Shown piece after piece: positions 17,055 to 26,305 of a DNA stretch of 64,000 nt. Made by a program: the position numbers and the translations under genes. The stretch lies in the NCBI GenBank assembly GCA_946546945.1, contig CAMNOU010000009.1:1-64000 (forward strand), in the 5' to 3' direction. Source of the DNA: an uncultured Lachnospiraceae bacterium. Its GTDB lineage: Bacteria; Bacillota; Clostridia; Lachnospirales; Lachnospiraceae. How positions within the stretch are numbered: position 1 is the first letter of the stretch; every line of letters starts with the position of its first letter. Below the pieces are notes generated by a model, which searched no databases, was not told where the DNA came from, and was given only the letters and a program-made list of their open reading frames with translations.

Positions 17055-20000
17055 ATGGCACTTACTTTCATTTACGGAAATTCCGGAAACGGCAAATCCG
17101 AATATATTTACAGCCGTGTGACCAGGCAGGCAGAAGCGGCGCCCTATCAGCGTTTTTTCGTGGTAGTGCCGGAACAGTTCACCATGCATACCCAAAAACG
17201 CCTGACAGAACATTCGGCAAACGGCGTGATCATGAATATTGATGTGGTGAGTTTTGAACGTCTGGCCTACCGTGTATTCGACGAGCTCGGCATTCATCCA
17301 GCCGTCATGGAAGAGACGGGGAAGAGTCTGGTTCTGCGGCGTATTGTGGCTGAACATGAAAAAGAACTGACCGTTCTGAAAGGCAATCTGAAAAAGATGA
17401 GCAGCATCGGGGAACTGAAATCCATGATTTCGGAATTGATGCAGTATGGAGTCACACCGGAGGAATTGGAGACCTTTATTGCCGGAATGGAAGAAGAATC
17501 TGCTCTCAAATATAAGATTTCGGATATTCTGTCCGTTTACCGGTCCTTCGAAAACTTTCTGCAGGATCATTATGTCACTGCGGAGAAGATTCCGGAACTT
17601 CTGATGGAAGCTGCGGATTCTTCTGCTCTTTTGAAGGATGCGGTCATGATTTTTGACGGCTATACCGGGTTTACGCCGGTCCAGCTGAAACTGCTGCAGC
17701 GGCTGATGCACCTTGTAAAGGAAATGTATGTGACTGTGACGCTGGATACCGGAGAGGATCTGTATAAAAAGCCGGAGATACAGGACTTATTCTTTATGAG
17801 CCATAAAATGGTCCGCGCGCTTGTTCATGCGGCCGCGGAGGCAGGCTTTGAACTCGCGGATCCGGTGATGATCAGCGAGAACAGATACAGCCGGCTGGCT
17901 GCGAATCCGGTACTCAAAAGTCTGGAGCAGAACCTGTTCCGGACCGTCTGGAAACCCTGGCACGGATCCTGTTCCGAACAGGTCCGGGTGTACTCAGCGG
18001 CATCTCCGAAGCAGGAGCTGCAGTTCGCGGCCGGCGAAATCGCCCAGCTTGTCCGCGGGGGCGGATACCGGTATCGGGATTTTGCGATTGTCAGCAGCAA
18101 TGCAGAAGCCTATGAACGATATGCGAAAAGTATTTTTGATAAACTTCAGATTCCGTTTTTTGCGGATCAGAAACAGACCGTTCTCTATCATCCGCTGACC
18201 GAACTGATCCGCTCGGTTCTGGAGCTGATCGAGAAGGACTATTCCTGTGAAAGTGTATTCCGCTATCTGCGGACAGGACTGACCGGGTTTTCATATGACG
18301 AGATCGATCTGCTCGAAAATTACTGCATTGAAAAAGGAGTGCGCGGAGCGCGCAGGTGGGAGAAGCGTTTTCTGAAACCTTTCCGGGCGCACGGCAGAAT
18401 AAAACCGGATGAGGAAGAACAGCAGGCACAGCTGACGCTGCTGAATCAGCTGCGGGAAAGACTGTGGCAGCAGACCAGTCCTATATACAGTGTTTTCCGG
18501 CAGAAAAATGTCACGGTCAAAGAAATGTCCGCGGAACTGTACCGTTTTCTGACCGGACTGTCAGCACAGGAACAGATGCAGGAAGGGCAGCGCCGGATGG
18601 AGGAGGCGAAGGAAGAGATTCTGGCCGATACGTACAGACAGATCTACCGGATCGTCATGGATCTTCTCGACAAAATGGTGAGCCTGCTCGGAGAGGAAGA
18701 ACTGACGGTTCGGGATTACACAGATATTCTGGAAGCCGGCTTTTCCGCTGCAAAGGTCGGATCGATTCCGCCGGGAAACGATTGCGTGATTCTCGGGGAT
18801 ATCGAGAGAACAAGGCTGGACGGAATCAGGATTCTGTTTTTCCTGGGTGTAAATGACGGACAGATCCCGAAAAATACAGAGAAGGGAAGCCTGCTGTCGC
18901 CCTATGACCGCGAAGTGCTGGAGGAGCATTCGATTGAGCTGGCGCCGACACCGAGAGAACAGATTTTCATGCAGCGTTTTTATTTATATCTGAATATGAC
19001 GAAACCGTCGGATGCATTGTATCTGACGTTTGCGAGGATGACGGCGGACGGCAAAACGGCGCGGCCTTCTTACCTGATCGGTACAATGCAGAAACTGTTC
19101 TCAGAGCTTGTCATCGAAGAACTGGATGCCGGCACACCGCCGGCTCCCGTCACCCCTGAAAGCAGCCTGGATTCCTGGCTGGCCGGGTTCCTCCTCGCCA
19201 GAAAGGGACAGGTCCTTCCGGAATGGAAGGCGCTGCATAAATGGCTGGGCAGCCAGCAGAAATGGGCCGGAGTGACGCAGCGGCTCTGGAATGCCGGTTT
19301 CGGGACGTATCAGGATGAAATTCTCGAACCGGATCTGGCCAGACTGTTGTATGGAACGGTTCTTACGAATTCCGTAACCAGACTGGAGCTTTTTGCGAAA
19401 TGTGCATTCGCGCATTTCCTGGAGTACGGGCTGAAGCTTTCGGAGCGGAGAGAATTTACGTTTGAAAATGTGGACATGGGAAGCATGTTCCATGACATTT
19501 TGCAGAGATATTGCGAAAAACTGGAAAAAGCATACAGCTGGGAGTCGGTTACGGAACAACAGCAGGATGCTATTCTGGAGGAAGCGATGGAAGAGACGGT
19601 TCTTTCCATGCCCAATGAGGCCCTGCTGGAATCGGCGAGGAGCGCTTATATCCTGGAGCGGATCCGCAGAATTATGAAACGCAGCGTATGGGCGCTGACG
19701 GAACAGATCCGCCGCGGGGATTTCCGCCCGGAGGGATATGAGGTGGAATTTGTGCAGGTCAGCGAACTGGATGCAGGGCAGCTGATGCGCACAGTCGGGC
19801 GTGTGGACCGGATCGATACCTGGGAAAAAGAAGGGCGCACCTATGTCCGGGTCATTGATTATAAATCCGGGAAGACCAGATTCCAGCTGATACAGCTGTA
19901 TTACGGCATGCAGCTGCAGCTGGTCGTTTACATGAATGCGGCTCTTGAAAAGTTAAAGAAGGAGAATCCGCAGACGGAGATGATTCCTGCCGGAATTTTC

Positions 20001-20474
20001 TACTATCATCTGGATGATCCGATGGTTGAGGACAGCGGAAAACCGCAGGAAGAAATTATGGAGGACATTCTTCGCGAGCTGCGCGTGAACGGTCTGGTCA
20101 GCCTGGATCAGGATGCATACCTGCATATGGACCGGGAACTTCCGGAAAAACGGACGTCCAGCGTGATTCCGGTTGCGCTGAATAAAGACATGTCTGTCAG
20201 CGGGCGCTCGGCATCGGCTGTGCCGGCCGCTGATTTCGGGGAATTATCGGACTATGTCAATAAGAAGATCCGGAATGCGGCAGAACAGATTCTGTCCGGA
20301 GACATTCGGGTACAGCCCTTTGAGCTGAGCGGCAGGACCGGATGTGATTACTGCTCCTACAGAAGTATCTGCGGGTTTGATCCCAGGATACCCGGGTATC
20401 AGTACAGAAAAAATGCGGAACTGAAGGATGACGAGATCTGGTTCCGGATCAAAAAGGAAAACGGGGAGGCATAA
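17055..20474 (+). CDS. addB: Helicase-exonuclease AddAB, AddB subunit
   Basis: A 1139-residue subunit of the RecBCD-like AddAB enzyme that resects double-strand breaks for RecA. It shows an N-terminal Walker A-like GNSGNGKSEY (8-17), an inactivated helicase core, and a C-terminal RecB-family nuclease with VIDYKSGKTRF. The four Fe-S cluster cysteines are present: one in FAKCAFAHFLEYGL and three in CDYCSYRSIC. The ATG at 17055 has GAGGAG 6 nt upstream. It is directly followed by addA with an 8-nt gap. Confidence 0.96.
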   Translation: MALTFIYGNSGNGKSEYIYSRVTRQAEAAPYQRFFVVVPEQFTMHTQKRLTEHSANGVIMNIDVVSFERLAYRVFDELGIHPAVMEETGKSLVLRRIVAEHEKELTVLKGNLKKMSSIGELKSMISELMQYGVTPEELETFIAGMEEESALKYKISDILSVYRSFENFLQDHYVTAEKIPELLMEAADSSALLKDAVMIFDGYTGFTPVQLKLLQRLMHLVKEMYVTVTLDTGEDLYKKPEIQDLFFMSHKMVRALVHAAAEAGFELADPVMISENRYSRLAANPVLKSLEQNLFRTVWKPWHGSCSEQVRVYSAASPKQELQFAAGEIAQLVRGGGYRYRDFAIVSSNAEAYERYAKSIFDKLQIPFFADQKQTVLYHPLTELIRSVLELIEKDYSCESVFRYLRTGLTGFSYDEIDLLENYCIEKGVRGARRWEKRFLKPFRAHGRIKPDEEEQQAQLTLLNQLRERLWQQTSPIYSVFRQKNVTVKEMSAELYRFLTGLSAQEQMQEGQRRMEEAKEEILADTYRQIYRIVMDLLDKMVSLLGEEELTVRDYTDILEAGFSAAKVGSIPPGNDCVILGDIERTRLDGIRILFFLGVNDGQIPKNTEKGSLLSPYDREVLEEHSIELAPTPREQIFMQRFYLYLNMTKPSDALYLTFARMTADGKTARPSYLIGTMQKLFSELVIEELDAGTPPAPVTPESSLDSWLAGFLLARKGQVLPEWKALHKWLGSQQKWAGVTQRLWNAGFGTYQDEILEPDLARLLYGTVLTNSVTRLELFAKCAFAHFLEYGLKLSERREFTFENVDMGSMFHDILQRYCEKLEKAYSWESVTEQQQDAILEEAMEETVLSMPNEALLESARSAYILERIRRIMKRSVWALTEQIRRGDFRPEGYEVEFVQVSELDAGQLMRTVGRVDRIDTWEKEGRTYVRVIDYKSGKTRFQLIQLYYGMQLQLVVYMNAALEKLKKENPQTEMIPAGIFYYHLDDPMVEDSGKPQEEIMEDILRELRVNGLVSLDQDAYLHMDRELPEKRTSSVIPVALNKDMSVSGRSASAVPAADFGELSDYVNKKIRNAAEQILSGDIRVQPFELSGRTGCDYCSYRSICGFDPRIPGYQYRKNAELKDDEIWFRIKKENGEA

Positions 20475-20482
20475 AACAGTTT

Positions 20483-23400
20483 ATGTCAGAAAAAAGCAAA
20501 GACATTGCTATTCAAAACAATCAGACAGCACCGGTCTGGACGCCGGAACAGCTGGATGTGATCAGGTTGAGAGACCGCAGTATGCTGGTATCCGCGGCGG
20601 CCGGTTCTGGAAAAACAGCCGTGCTTGTGGAACGGATCATTTCCATGATTACAGATGAGACCCGTCCTGTGGATATCGATCAGCTGCTGGTGGTTACCTT
20701 TACAAATGCCGCCGCATCTGAGATGCGGGAAAGAGTATTCAAAGCGATCGAAAAGAAACTGGAGGAAGACCCTCAGAATGTGCATCTGCAGCGGCAGGCG
20801 ACCCTGATTCATAATGCGCAGATTACAACGATCGACAGTTTCTGCCTCCATGTGATCCGCAATCATTTTCACAAGATTTCGCTGGAGCCCGGGTTCCGGA
20901 TCGGCGACGAGGGAGAGCTGAAGCTTTTGCGGGAGGATGTCTGCGATAAGGTCCTGGAGTCTTTTTATGAGTCGAAAGACCCGCGGTTTCTTTCCTTCTC
21001 GGACAGTTATTCCACAGCCAGGAGTGATGCGGGGATCCGCGGCATGATCCTTCAGCTCTATGACTATTCCCAGAGTTATCCCTGGCCCGGCGAATGGCTT
21101 TCCGCATGTGCAAAGCAGTACAGGGCAGAGACCGAAGAAGAACTGGAACAGAAAGCGTGGGTGTCTGATTTCCTTGCTTATCTTCATATCAGGATGGAGG
21201 ATATGCTCGCGCAGTACAAAGCGGTTTACCGGTATACGCTGGATGAGGACGGCCCGCAGATGTACGCAGAAACAGTCAGGGATGACCTTGGTCAGATGGA
21301 AAATCTCCTCTCGTGCAGGCATCTGTCGCAATGGCGGGAGCAGCTGCAGCAGATGGAATTCAAACGTCTGAGCGCTGCGCGCAAATACGCCGGGAGTGAG
21401 GATAAAAAGAACGCGGTCACGCAGATGCGGGACAGAGTAAAGAAACAGATCAAAACCCTGGAAAAAGACTATTTTTCGGTCAGTCCGCAAAGGCATCTGG
21501 AACTTCTGCAAAAGACTTCCGTGATGGCGGAAACGCTGGTGGAACTTACGCAGGCATTTGCGGAATGTTATGCGCGGGAAAAGGCGGAAAAGAATATTCT
21601 GGATTTCCACGATGTTGAGCATTTTGCGCTGAATGTGCTGGTCGATGCTGATACCAAACTTCCGACGGCAACGGCGCAGGAATATCAGAAGCAATTCAGA
21701 GAAATCATGATCGATGAGTACCAGGACAGTAATTATGTGCAGGAAGCGCTGCTGACCGCCGTTTCCGGTATTTTGGAGGGAAGGGAAAATCTCTTTATGG
21801 TCGGCGATGTAAAACAGAGTATTTACCGCTTCCGTCTGGCCCGGCCGGAGATCTTCATGGAGAAATATAACACCTTTACGCTGCGCACTTCCGAAAAAGA
21901 TGACAGCCCAAAGCAGAGGATCGATCTGCACCGCAATTTCCGCAGCCGCGGGGAGGTCATCGGGATCGTGAATGATATTTTCGGCCGGATTATGGGCCGG
22001 GATCTCGGGAATGTAGAATACGATGCGCAGAGCGCGCTTTATCAGGGAGCCTCCTTTTGCGATGAAAAAGAGGGGGAGTGTTACGCGCCGGAATGCATCA
22101 CGGTGGAACCGGATCCGTACAGCAATGATGACCGCATGACGGAAGCCCGGGTGGTCGCCGCGCGGATCCGGGAGCTGATCGACGGCGGTGAGATTCCCGG
22201 AAAACAGTACCGGGATGTGGTCATCCTTCTCCGTTCCCTGTCGGGGTGGGCGGAATCCTTTCAGAAGGTCTTTGACCAGGAAGGCATTCCGCTGATCGTT
22301 TCCTCCCGGACCGGTTATTTTTCCGCAAAGGAGGTGCAGACGGTTCTGGCATTTCTCCGGGTGATCGATAATCCAAGACAGGATATTCCGCTTGCGGCTG
22401 TCATGAGATCGCCGATCGGAGGATTCTCTCCCGCACAGCTGGCAAAAATCCGGGCAGACTGCCCGGACCGGCCTTTTTACGAATGTGTGAGAGAAAAAGA
22501 AGGCGGTTTCTGGGACATGCTTGCGTCCTTCCGGAAACGCGTCTCCTATACTCCGGTTCATCTGCTTTTGCAGCAGATCCTGGATGAGACAGGGTATCTG
22601 AATTATGTGACTGCGCTTCCCGGAGGGGAACAGAGGCGGGCCAATCTGGACATGCTTCTCGAAAAGGCAATCGCCTATGAACAGACGAGTTATCAGGGAT
22701 TGTTCCATTTTGTCCGCTATATCGACCGGCTCATGAAGTATGATGTGGATTACGGGGAGGCGGAGATGCTGCAGGAACAGGAAAACGCCGTGCGGCTGAT
22801 GACGATCCATAAAAGCAAAGGACTGGAATTCCCCATCGTCTTTGTCTCCGGTCTGGGCAAGAAATTTAATATGACAGATTCTTCCGGCAATATGATCTTT
22901 CATCCCGTGTACGGGTTCGGGCTGAAGTGGTTTGATCTGGAGCGCAGGACCAAATCAGATACGCTGATCCGGAAAATCTTTTCCATAGAGACCAAAAAAG
23001 AAAATCTGGGGGAGGAGCTTCGTGTTCTGTACGTTGCGCTCACCAGAGCAAAGGAAAAACTGATTCTGACCGGGATACGGAAGGGAGAGGAAGAGGCAGT
23101 CAGCAGAATAGAGGAACCTTATCAGAAACTGGATTTCACGTCACGTATGGACGCGAACTGCAGCTGGGACTGGATCCTGAAGGCACTGAATACATATGGG
23201 GAGAAATATCCTGTCATCAGCCGGACGTTTGAAGACCGTGCGGAGAGCGAGCAAAAGAAAAGACAGGGGCTGATGCAGGAAAGACAAGAACTGGAAAGGC
23301 AGCTGCAGGAAGTGGACAGCTCTCTTTATGAACAGCTCTGCAGCCAGCTGTCCCGGGAATATCCGTTTGATACAGAAACGGTTCTGAAGCAGAAAGTATC

Positions 23401-24076
23401 GGTATCGGAAATCAAGCACCGGGCGATGGAGGAATACCGGCAGCTTCTGGAACAGAACGACCGGGAGGAAATGTTCGCGAAGGAGATTCCAGTACCCTAT
23501 GTGCCGGATTTCATCCGGAAGCAGGAGGTCAATCAGGGCGCATTGCGCGGAACGGCCGTCCACCGGTTCCTGGAATGCCTGGATTTTGCGGCTTTGTCCT
23601 GTGCGGAGTCCGCATCGGAAAGAGAGATGGTGTCTGCGCTGGAAACGGCGGCGGATGAACTGGTGAAAAACGGACGGATGTCAGAAGAGGAGAAGGCGCT
23701 TCTGAACATGCGAAAGATCAGCCGTTTTCTGGAATCTCCCACTGCAAAAAGAATGATGATGAGTGCGAAAAAGGGCCTGCTGACAAAAGAACAGCCGTTT
23801 GTCATGTCGGTTCCCGCGCAGAGAGTCTGGAAAGAATGCAAGACGGAGGAGCCGGTGCTGGTCCAGGGAATTATTGACGTCTTCTGGGAAGAAGAGGACG
23901 GCATCGTCCTTCTGGATTATAAAACGGACCGGGTGGATACTCCGCAGGAGCTTGCCGGAAGATACCGGGAGCAGCTCCTTTTGTACGCAGAAGCCATTGA
24001 CCGCATGTTTGCGGAGAAAAAAGTGAAAGAGATCCTGATCTATTCCTTCGGGCTGGATCTGACCATTGATTTGTAA
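20483..24076 (+). CDS. addA: Helicase-exonuclease AddAB, AddA subunit
   Basis: A 1197-residue UvrD-like helicase with a C-terminal nuclease; it unwinds and degrades DNA ends until it meets a Chi-like site. Walker A is SAAAGSGKTAVLV (Lys44); motif II is MIDEYQDSN; motif VI is VLYVALTRAKEKL. The nuclease catalytic motif is LLDYKTDRV near residue 1150. A GGGGAGG ribosome binding site in the end of addB precedes the ATG. It is full length, with no frameshift. The maf gene follows 24 nt later, probably on the same transcript. Confidence 0.97.
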   Translation: MSEKSKDIAIQNNQTAPVWTPEQLDVIRLRDRSMLVSAAAGSGKTAVLVERIISMITDETRPVDIDQLLVVTFTNAAASEMRERVFKAIEKKLEEDPQNVHLQRQATLIHNAQITTIDSFCLHVIRNHFHKISLEPGFRIGDEGELKLLREDVCDKVLESFYESKDPRFLSFSDSYSTARSDAGIRGMILQLYDYSQSYPWPGEWLSACAKQYRAETEEELEQKAWVSDFLAYLHIRMEDMLAQYKAVYRYTLDEDGPQMYAETVRDDLGQMENLLSCRHLSQWREQLQQMEFKRLSAARKYAGSEDKKNAVTQMRDRVKKQIKTLEKDYFSVSPQRHLELLQKTSVMAETLVELTQAFAECYAREKAEKNILDFHDVEHFALNVLVDADTKLPTATAQEYQKQFREIMIDEYQDSNYVQEALLTAVSGILEGRENLFMVGDVKQSIYRFRLARPEIFMEKYNTFTLRTSEKDDSPKQRIDLHRNFRSRGEVIGIVNDIFGRIMGRDLGNVEYDAQSALYQGASFCDEKEGECYAPECITVEPDPYSNDDRMTEARVVAARIRELIDGGEIPGKQYRDVVILLRSLSGWAESFQKVFDQEGIPLIVSSRTGYFSAKEVQTVLAFLRVIDNPRQDIPLAAVMRSPIGGFSPAQLAKIRADCPDRPFYECVREKEGGFWDMLASFRKRVSYTPVHLLLQQILDETGYLNYVTALPGGEQRRANLDMLLEKAIAYEQTSYQGLFHFVRYIDRLMKYDVDYGEAEMLQEQENAVRLMTIHKSKGLEFPIVFVSGLGKKFNMTDSSGNMIFHPVYGFGLKWFDLERRTKSDTLIRKIFSIETKKENLGEELRVLYVALTRAKEKLILTGIRKGEEEAVSRIEEPYQKLDFTSRMDANCSWDWILKALNTYGEKYPVISRTFEDRAESEQKKRQGLMQERQELERQLQEVDSSLYEQLCSQLSREYPFDTETVLKQKVSVSEIKHRAMEEYRQLLEQNDREEMFAKEIPVPYVPDFIRKQEVNQGALRGTAVHRFLECLDFAALSCAESASEREMVSALETAADELVKNGRMSEEEKALLNMRKISRFLESPTAKRMMMSAKKGLLTKEQPFVMSVPAQRVWKECKTEEPVLVQGIIDVFWEEEDGIVLLDYKTDRVDTPQELAGRYREQLLLYAEAIDRMFAEKKVKEILIYSFGLDLTIDL

Positions 24077-24100
24077 TACCGGAAAGGGAGAGTTGAAACA

Positions 24101-24676
24101 ATGAAAATTATTCTGGCCTCAGCGTCGGAAAGACGCAGAGAATTGTTGAATAAGATGGGATGGGAGTTCGAAGTGCTTCCGTCCGGAAAAGAAGAAAAAA
24201 TCACAAAGGAAGAGCCCTGGGAGGCGGTCATGGAGCTTGCGGAACAGAAGGCATCAGATATTGCGGGACAAATCCGGGGAGATGCTCTTGTGATCGGCGC
24301 GGATACCATCGTGGTGCGAAACGGCCGGTTCATGGGAAAGCCGAAAGATAAAAAAGAAGCCGAACAGATGATCCGGGAATTATCCGGCGCCGCGCACCAG
24401 GTATATACGGGGGTCTGCCTCATCCGTGCGGGAAACGGCACGCCCGAAAAGAAAACCTTTTATGAGAAGACCGATGTCCTCTTTTATCCGATGACCGAAC
24501 AGGAAATAAGGGATTATATCGCGACAGAAGAGCCGTTTGACAAAGCGGGGGCTTACGCGATCCAGGGAACCTGTGCAAAATATATCCAGGGGATCAGCGG
24601 TGATTACAACAATGTTGTCGGACTGCCGGTCGCGAGACTGTATCAGGAACTGAAAACCTGGGCATTCCGGAATTAG
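24101..24676 (+). CDS. maf: Maf family nucleotide pyrophosphatase
   Basis: A 191-residue protein of the Maf/HAM1 fold that hydrolyses non-canonical or modified nucleoside triphosphates to monophosphates. Signatures are the N-terminal LASASERRRELL, the GADTIVVRNGRFMGKP loop, and DKAGAYAIQGTCAKYIQGISGDYNNVVGLP near the C-terminus. Historically named a septum formation inhibitor. GGAAAGGGAGAG precedes the ATG. It follows addA closely and is followed by a new promoter at 24680. Confidence 0.95.
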   Translation: MKIILASASERRRELLNKMGWEFEVLPSGKEEKITKEEPWEAVMELAEQKASDIAGQIRGDALVIGADTIVVRNGRFMGKPKDKKEAEQMIRELSGAAHQVYTGVCLIRAGNGTPEKKTFYEKTDVLFYPMTEQEIRDYIATEEPFDKAGAYAIQGTCAKYIQGISGDYNNVVGLPVARLYQELKTWAFRN

Positions 24677-24679
24677 TTC

Positions 24680-24708
24680 TTGCGGGGAACAGAAAAGACA
24701 GGTATAAT
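24680..24708 (+). promoter_or_regulatory. Sigma-A promoter upstream of the small orphan gene
   Basis: TTGCGG (24680-24685), a 17-bp spacer and a consensus TATAAT (24703-24708). It begins right after the maf stop and predicts transcription start near 24715 for the small gene and the lipoprotein gene. Confidence 0.75.
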
Positions 24709-24746
24709 TTTCAGGAGAAAACAACAGGAAAAGAGGAAGTTGCCGA

Positions 24747-25010
24747 ATGAACGAATATGATAAAATTGTGATTGATACTTTTCTGAAGAACCAGCTTCAG
24801 CTCTTCCCGGAAAAGGTGGCAGAGACTCCGGAGGAAGCCGAAGAGTTCCTGGAGATCTGTATGGCAGTCGTCTGCAGAAACAAAAAGGAAGTGCGCAGTT
24901 ATTTTGAGGAGACAGGCGCGGACATCTGCGGAATGACGGCAGATGAGCTGGCCGCATCGGAAGAGGTCTTTGCCCTTCCGGACGGGCGCTATCTGATCGT
25001 GGATGCGTGA
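24747..25010 (+). CDS. Small conserved-looking protein of unknown function
   Basis: An 87-residue acidic soluble protein with no signal peptide or membrane segment. I do not recognise a family. It has a helical N-terminus (DKIVIDTFLKNQLQLFPEKVAE), a middle segment with two cysteines (EICMAVVCRNKKE), one more cysteine in GADICGMTADEL, and an end ALPDGRYLIVDA. AAGAGGAAG precedes the ATG. It has its own good promoter and lies 33 nt before the lipoprotein gene, so both may respond to the same signal. The coding call rests on the ribosome binding site, the promoter and codon use like its neighbours. Confidence 0.7.
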   Translation: MNEYDKIVIDTFLKNQLQLFPEKVAETPEEAEEFLEICMAVVCRNKKEVRSYFEETGADICGMTADELAASEEVFALPDGRYLIVDA

Positions 25011-25043
25011 AAAGATACCTTGAGTGAGAGCGGGATAAAGAAT

Positions 25044-26072
25044 ATGAAAATGGAAAACAGAAAGAAAAAACACTGGAAAACAGGTAAGGCAGCGGTTGTC
25101 TGCCTGGCAGCTGCATTATGCGGCGTATGGCTTCTGGCCGGCTGCGGGCGGTCGGATCTTCCGTTTCACAAAGCGAAAAGCAGCGGAAGCAGTATTTTTG
25201 AGGTCGGGGGAGAAAAGTGCCCGGCCGCAGAGGGAAAGATCATACTGATGAATTACCAGAAGGAATACAGTTCGCTTTACGGGATGGACCTCTGGTCCGC
25301 GGATACGGCTGCCAGAGTAAAACTGGAGGAGTATGTCAGGAATATCACTCTTTCCAGACTTGCGGAAGTCTATACACTGGATATTATTGCCCAAAAGCGG
25401 GAACTGTCCCTTTCCGGTTCGGATAAAGGGAAGGCAGAGCAGGCTGCCAAAGAGTACTATCAGGGCCTGACGCAGGAGGAGAAGGATTATATCGGGGCGG
25501 ATGAAGCAGACGTTGAAAGGCTTTTTGAACGCTATCTTCTTGCCGGAAAACTTTTTGAAGATGTGACCTCGGATGTCAACAGGGAAGTCAGTGACAATGA
25601 AGCCTGTGTCATGGAGGTGCAGCAGGTAAAGATCACGCAGAAAGAAGATGCGGATGAGATTTACGCAAAGCTCAGAGACGGGGCCGATCTCTATTCTCTT
25701 CCATCCGCGTATAAGGATGTGGATGTTGAGGACAGGACGATCACGCGCACGACCTTCGGACCGGATTATGAAGAGAACCTGTTTTCGATGGAGACAGGGC
25801 AGTACAGCGGAATCATCCGCATGGAAGACGGGTATTACATTTTCTACTGTGTCAACGCGTTCAATCCGGAGCTGACAGATAAGAACAAGGAGAATGTTCT
25901 TTCACAGCGCCTGCAGGATGCGCTGGAGGATGTCTATCTCTCCTATGCGGATCATCTGAGCTCCTCTGTGAATGAGAAAGAGTGGGATGAGATTGCAGCG
26001 GATCCGCAGCTTTCGCTGTCCGGCCCGTCCTTTATGGAAGTATACCGTTCATATTTCGGAAGCTTTGAATAG
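25044..26072 (+). CDS. PrsA/SurA-like peptidyl-prolyl isomerase lipoprotein
   Basis: About 342 residues. A basic N-region and hydrophobic core end in the lipobox LLAGC (Cys34), so it is a lipoprotein anchored on the outer face of the membrane. A SurA-N-like helical region (about 60-180) is followed by a parvulin-like segment (VMEVQQVKITQKEDADEIYAKL and YSGIIRMEDGYYIFYCV). The rotamase core is short, so it may be a foldase with weak or no isomerase activity. The start is uncertain: ATG 25044 and ATG 25050 are close to the signal peptide, while a TTG at 25020 is also possible. It is probably co-transcribed with the 87-residue gene. Confidence 0.8.
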   Translation: MKMENRKKKHWKTGKAAVVCLAAALCGVWLLAGCGRSDLPFHKAKSSGSSIFEVGGEKCPAAEGKIILMNYQKEYSSLYGMDLWSADTAARVKLEEYVRNITLSRLAEVYTLDIIAQKRELSLSGSDKGKAEQAAKEYYQGLTQEEKDYIGADEADVERLFERYLLAGKLFEDVTSDVNREVSDNEACVMEVQQVKITQKEDADEIYAKLRDGADLYSLPSAYKDVDVEDRTITRTTFGPDYEENLFSMETGQYSGIIRMEDGYYIFYCVNAFNPELTDKNKENVLSQRLQDALEDVYLSYADHLSSSVNEKEWDEIAADPQLSLSGPSFMEVYRSYFGSFE

Positions 26073-26144
26073 AACCAGGCTTGTGTATTTTGTATAAAAT
26101 TAAATCCAAAACGAAAAACGGTTTATGGAATTTGCGATAGTTGA

Positions 26145-26173
26145 TTGACATAAAAGAAAGAAGAGTGTATATT
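26145..26173 (+). promoter_or_regulatory. Sigma-A promoter of the lactate cluster
   Basis: A near-consensus promoter: TTGACA (26145-26150), 17-bp spacer, TATATT (26168-26173). Transcription would start near 26180, leaving a leader of about 125 nt before the permease. It is the strongest promoter sequence in this part of the window. No regulator gene is adjacent. Confidence 0.85.
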
Positions 26174-26184
26174 TTTACTAAAGG

Positions 26185-26222
26185 GTTCATTTTCGCCGGG
26201 CTGGATTATTTACTGAACGGCG
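26185..26222 (+). promoter_or_regulatory. Structured leader of the lactate permease mRNA (interleaved stems)
   Basis: GTTCA (26185-26189) can pair with TGAAC (26214-26218), and CGCCG (26194-26198) with CGGCG (26218-26222). The stems are interleaved and share one base, so they form either an H-type pseudoknot or two mutually exclusive hairpins. A CTTTTT stretch follows at 26227-26232, so the second stem could act as an attenuator. Function is inferred only. Confidence 0.35.
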
Positions 26223-26305
26223 GGACTCTTTTTAGCTTTTGGGTTTTAGCAAGTCACAGTTCGTATGGTATAGATGCTGCTACATCAGGAAGGGAGGAAA
26301 AATTT

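Noticed and set aside
20486-22903. An 805-codon open frame antisense to addA
   Set aside because: It lies entirely opposite a well-supported gene, has no recognisable domain, and has the His/Arg/Leu-rich composition expected from reading GC-rich codons backwards.
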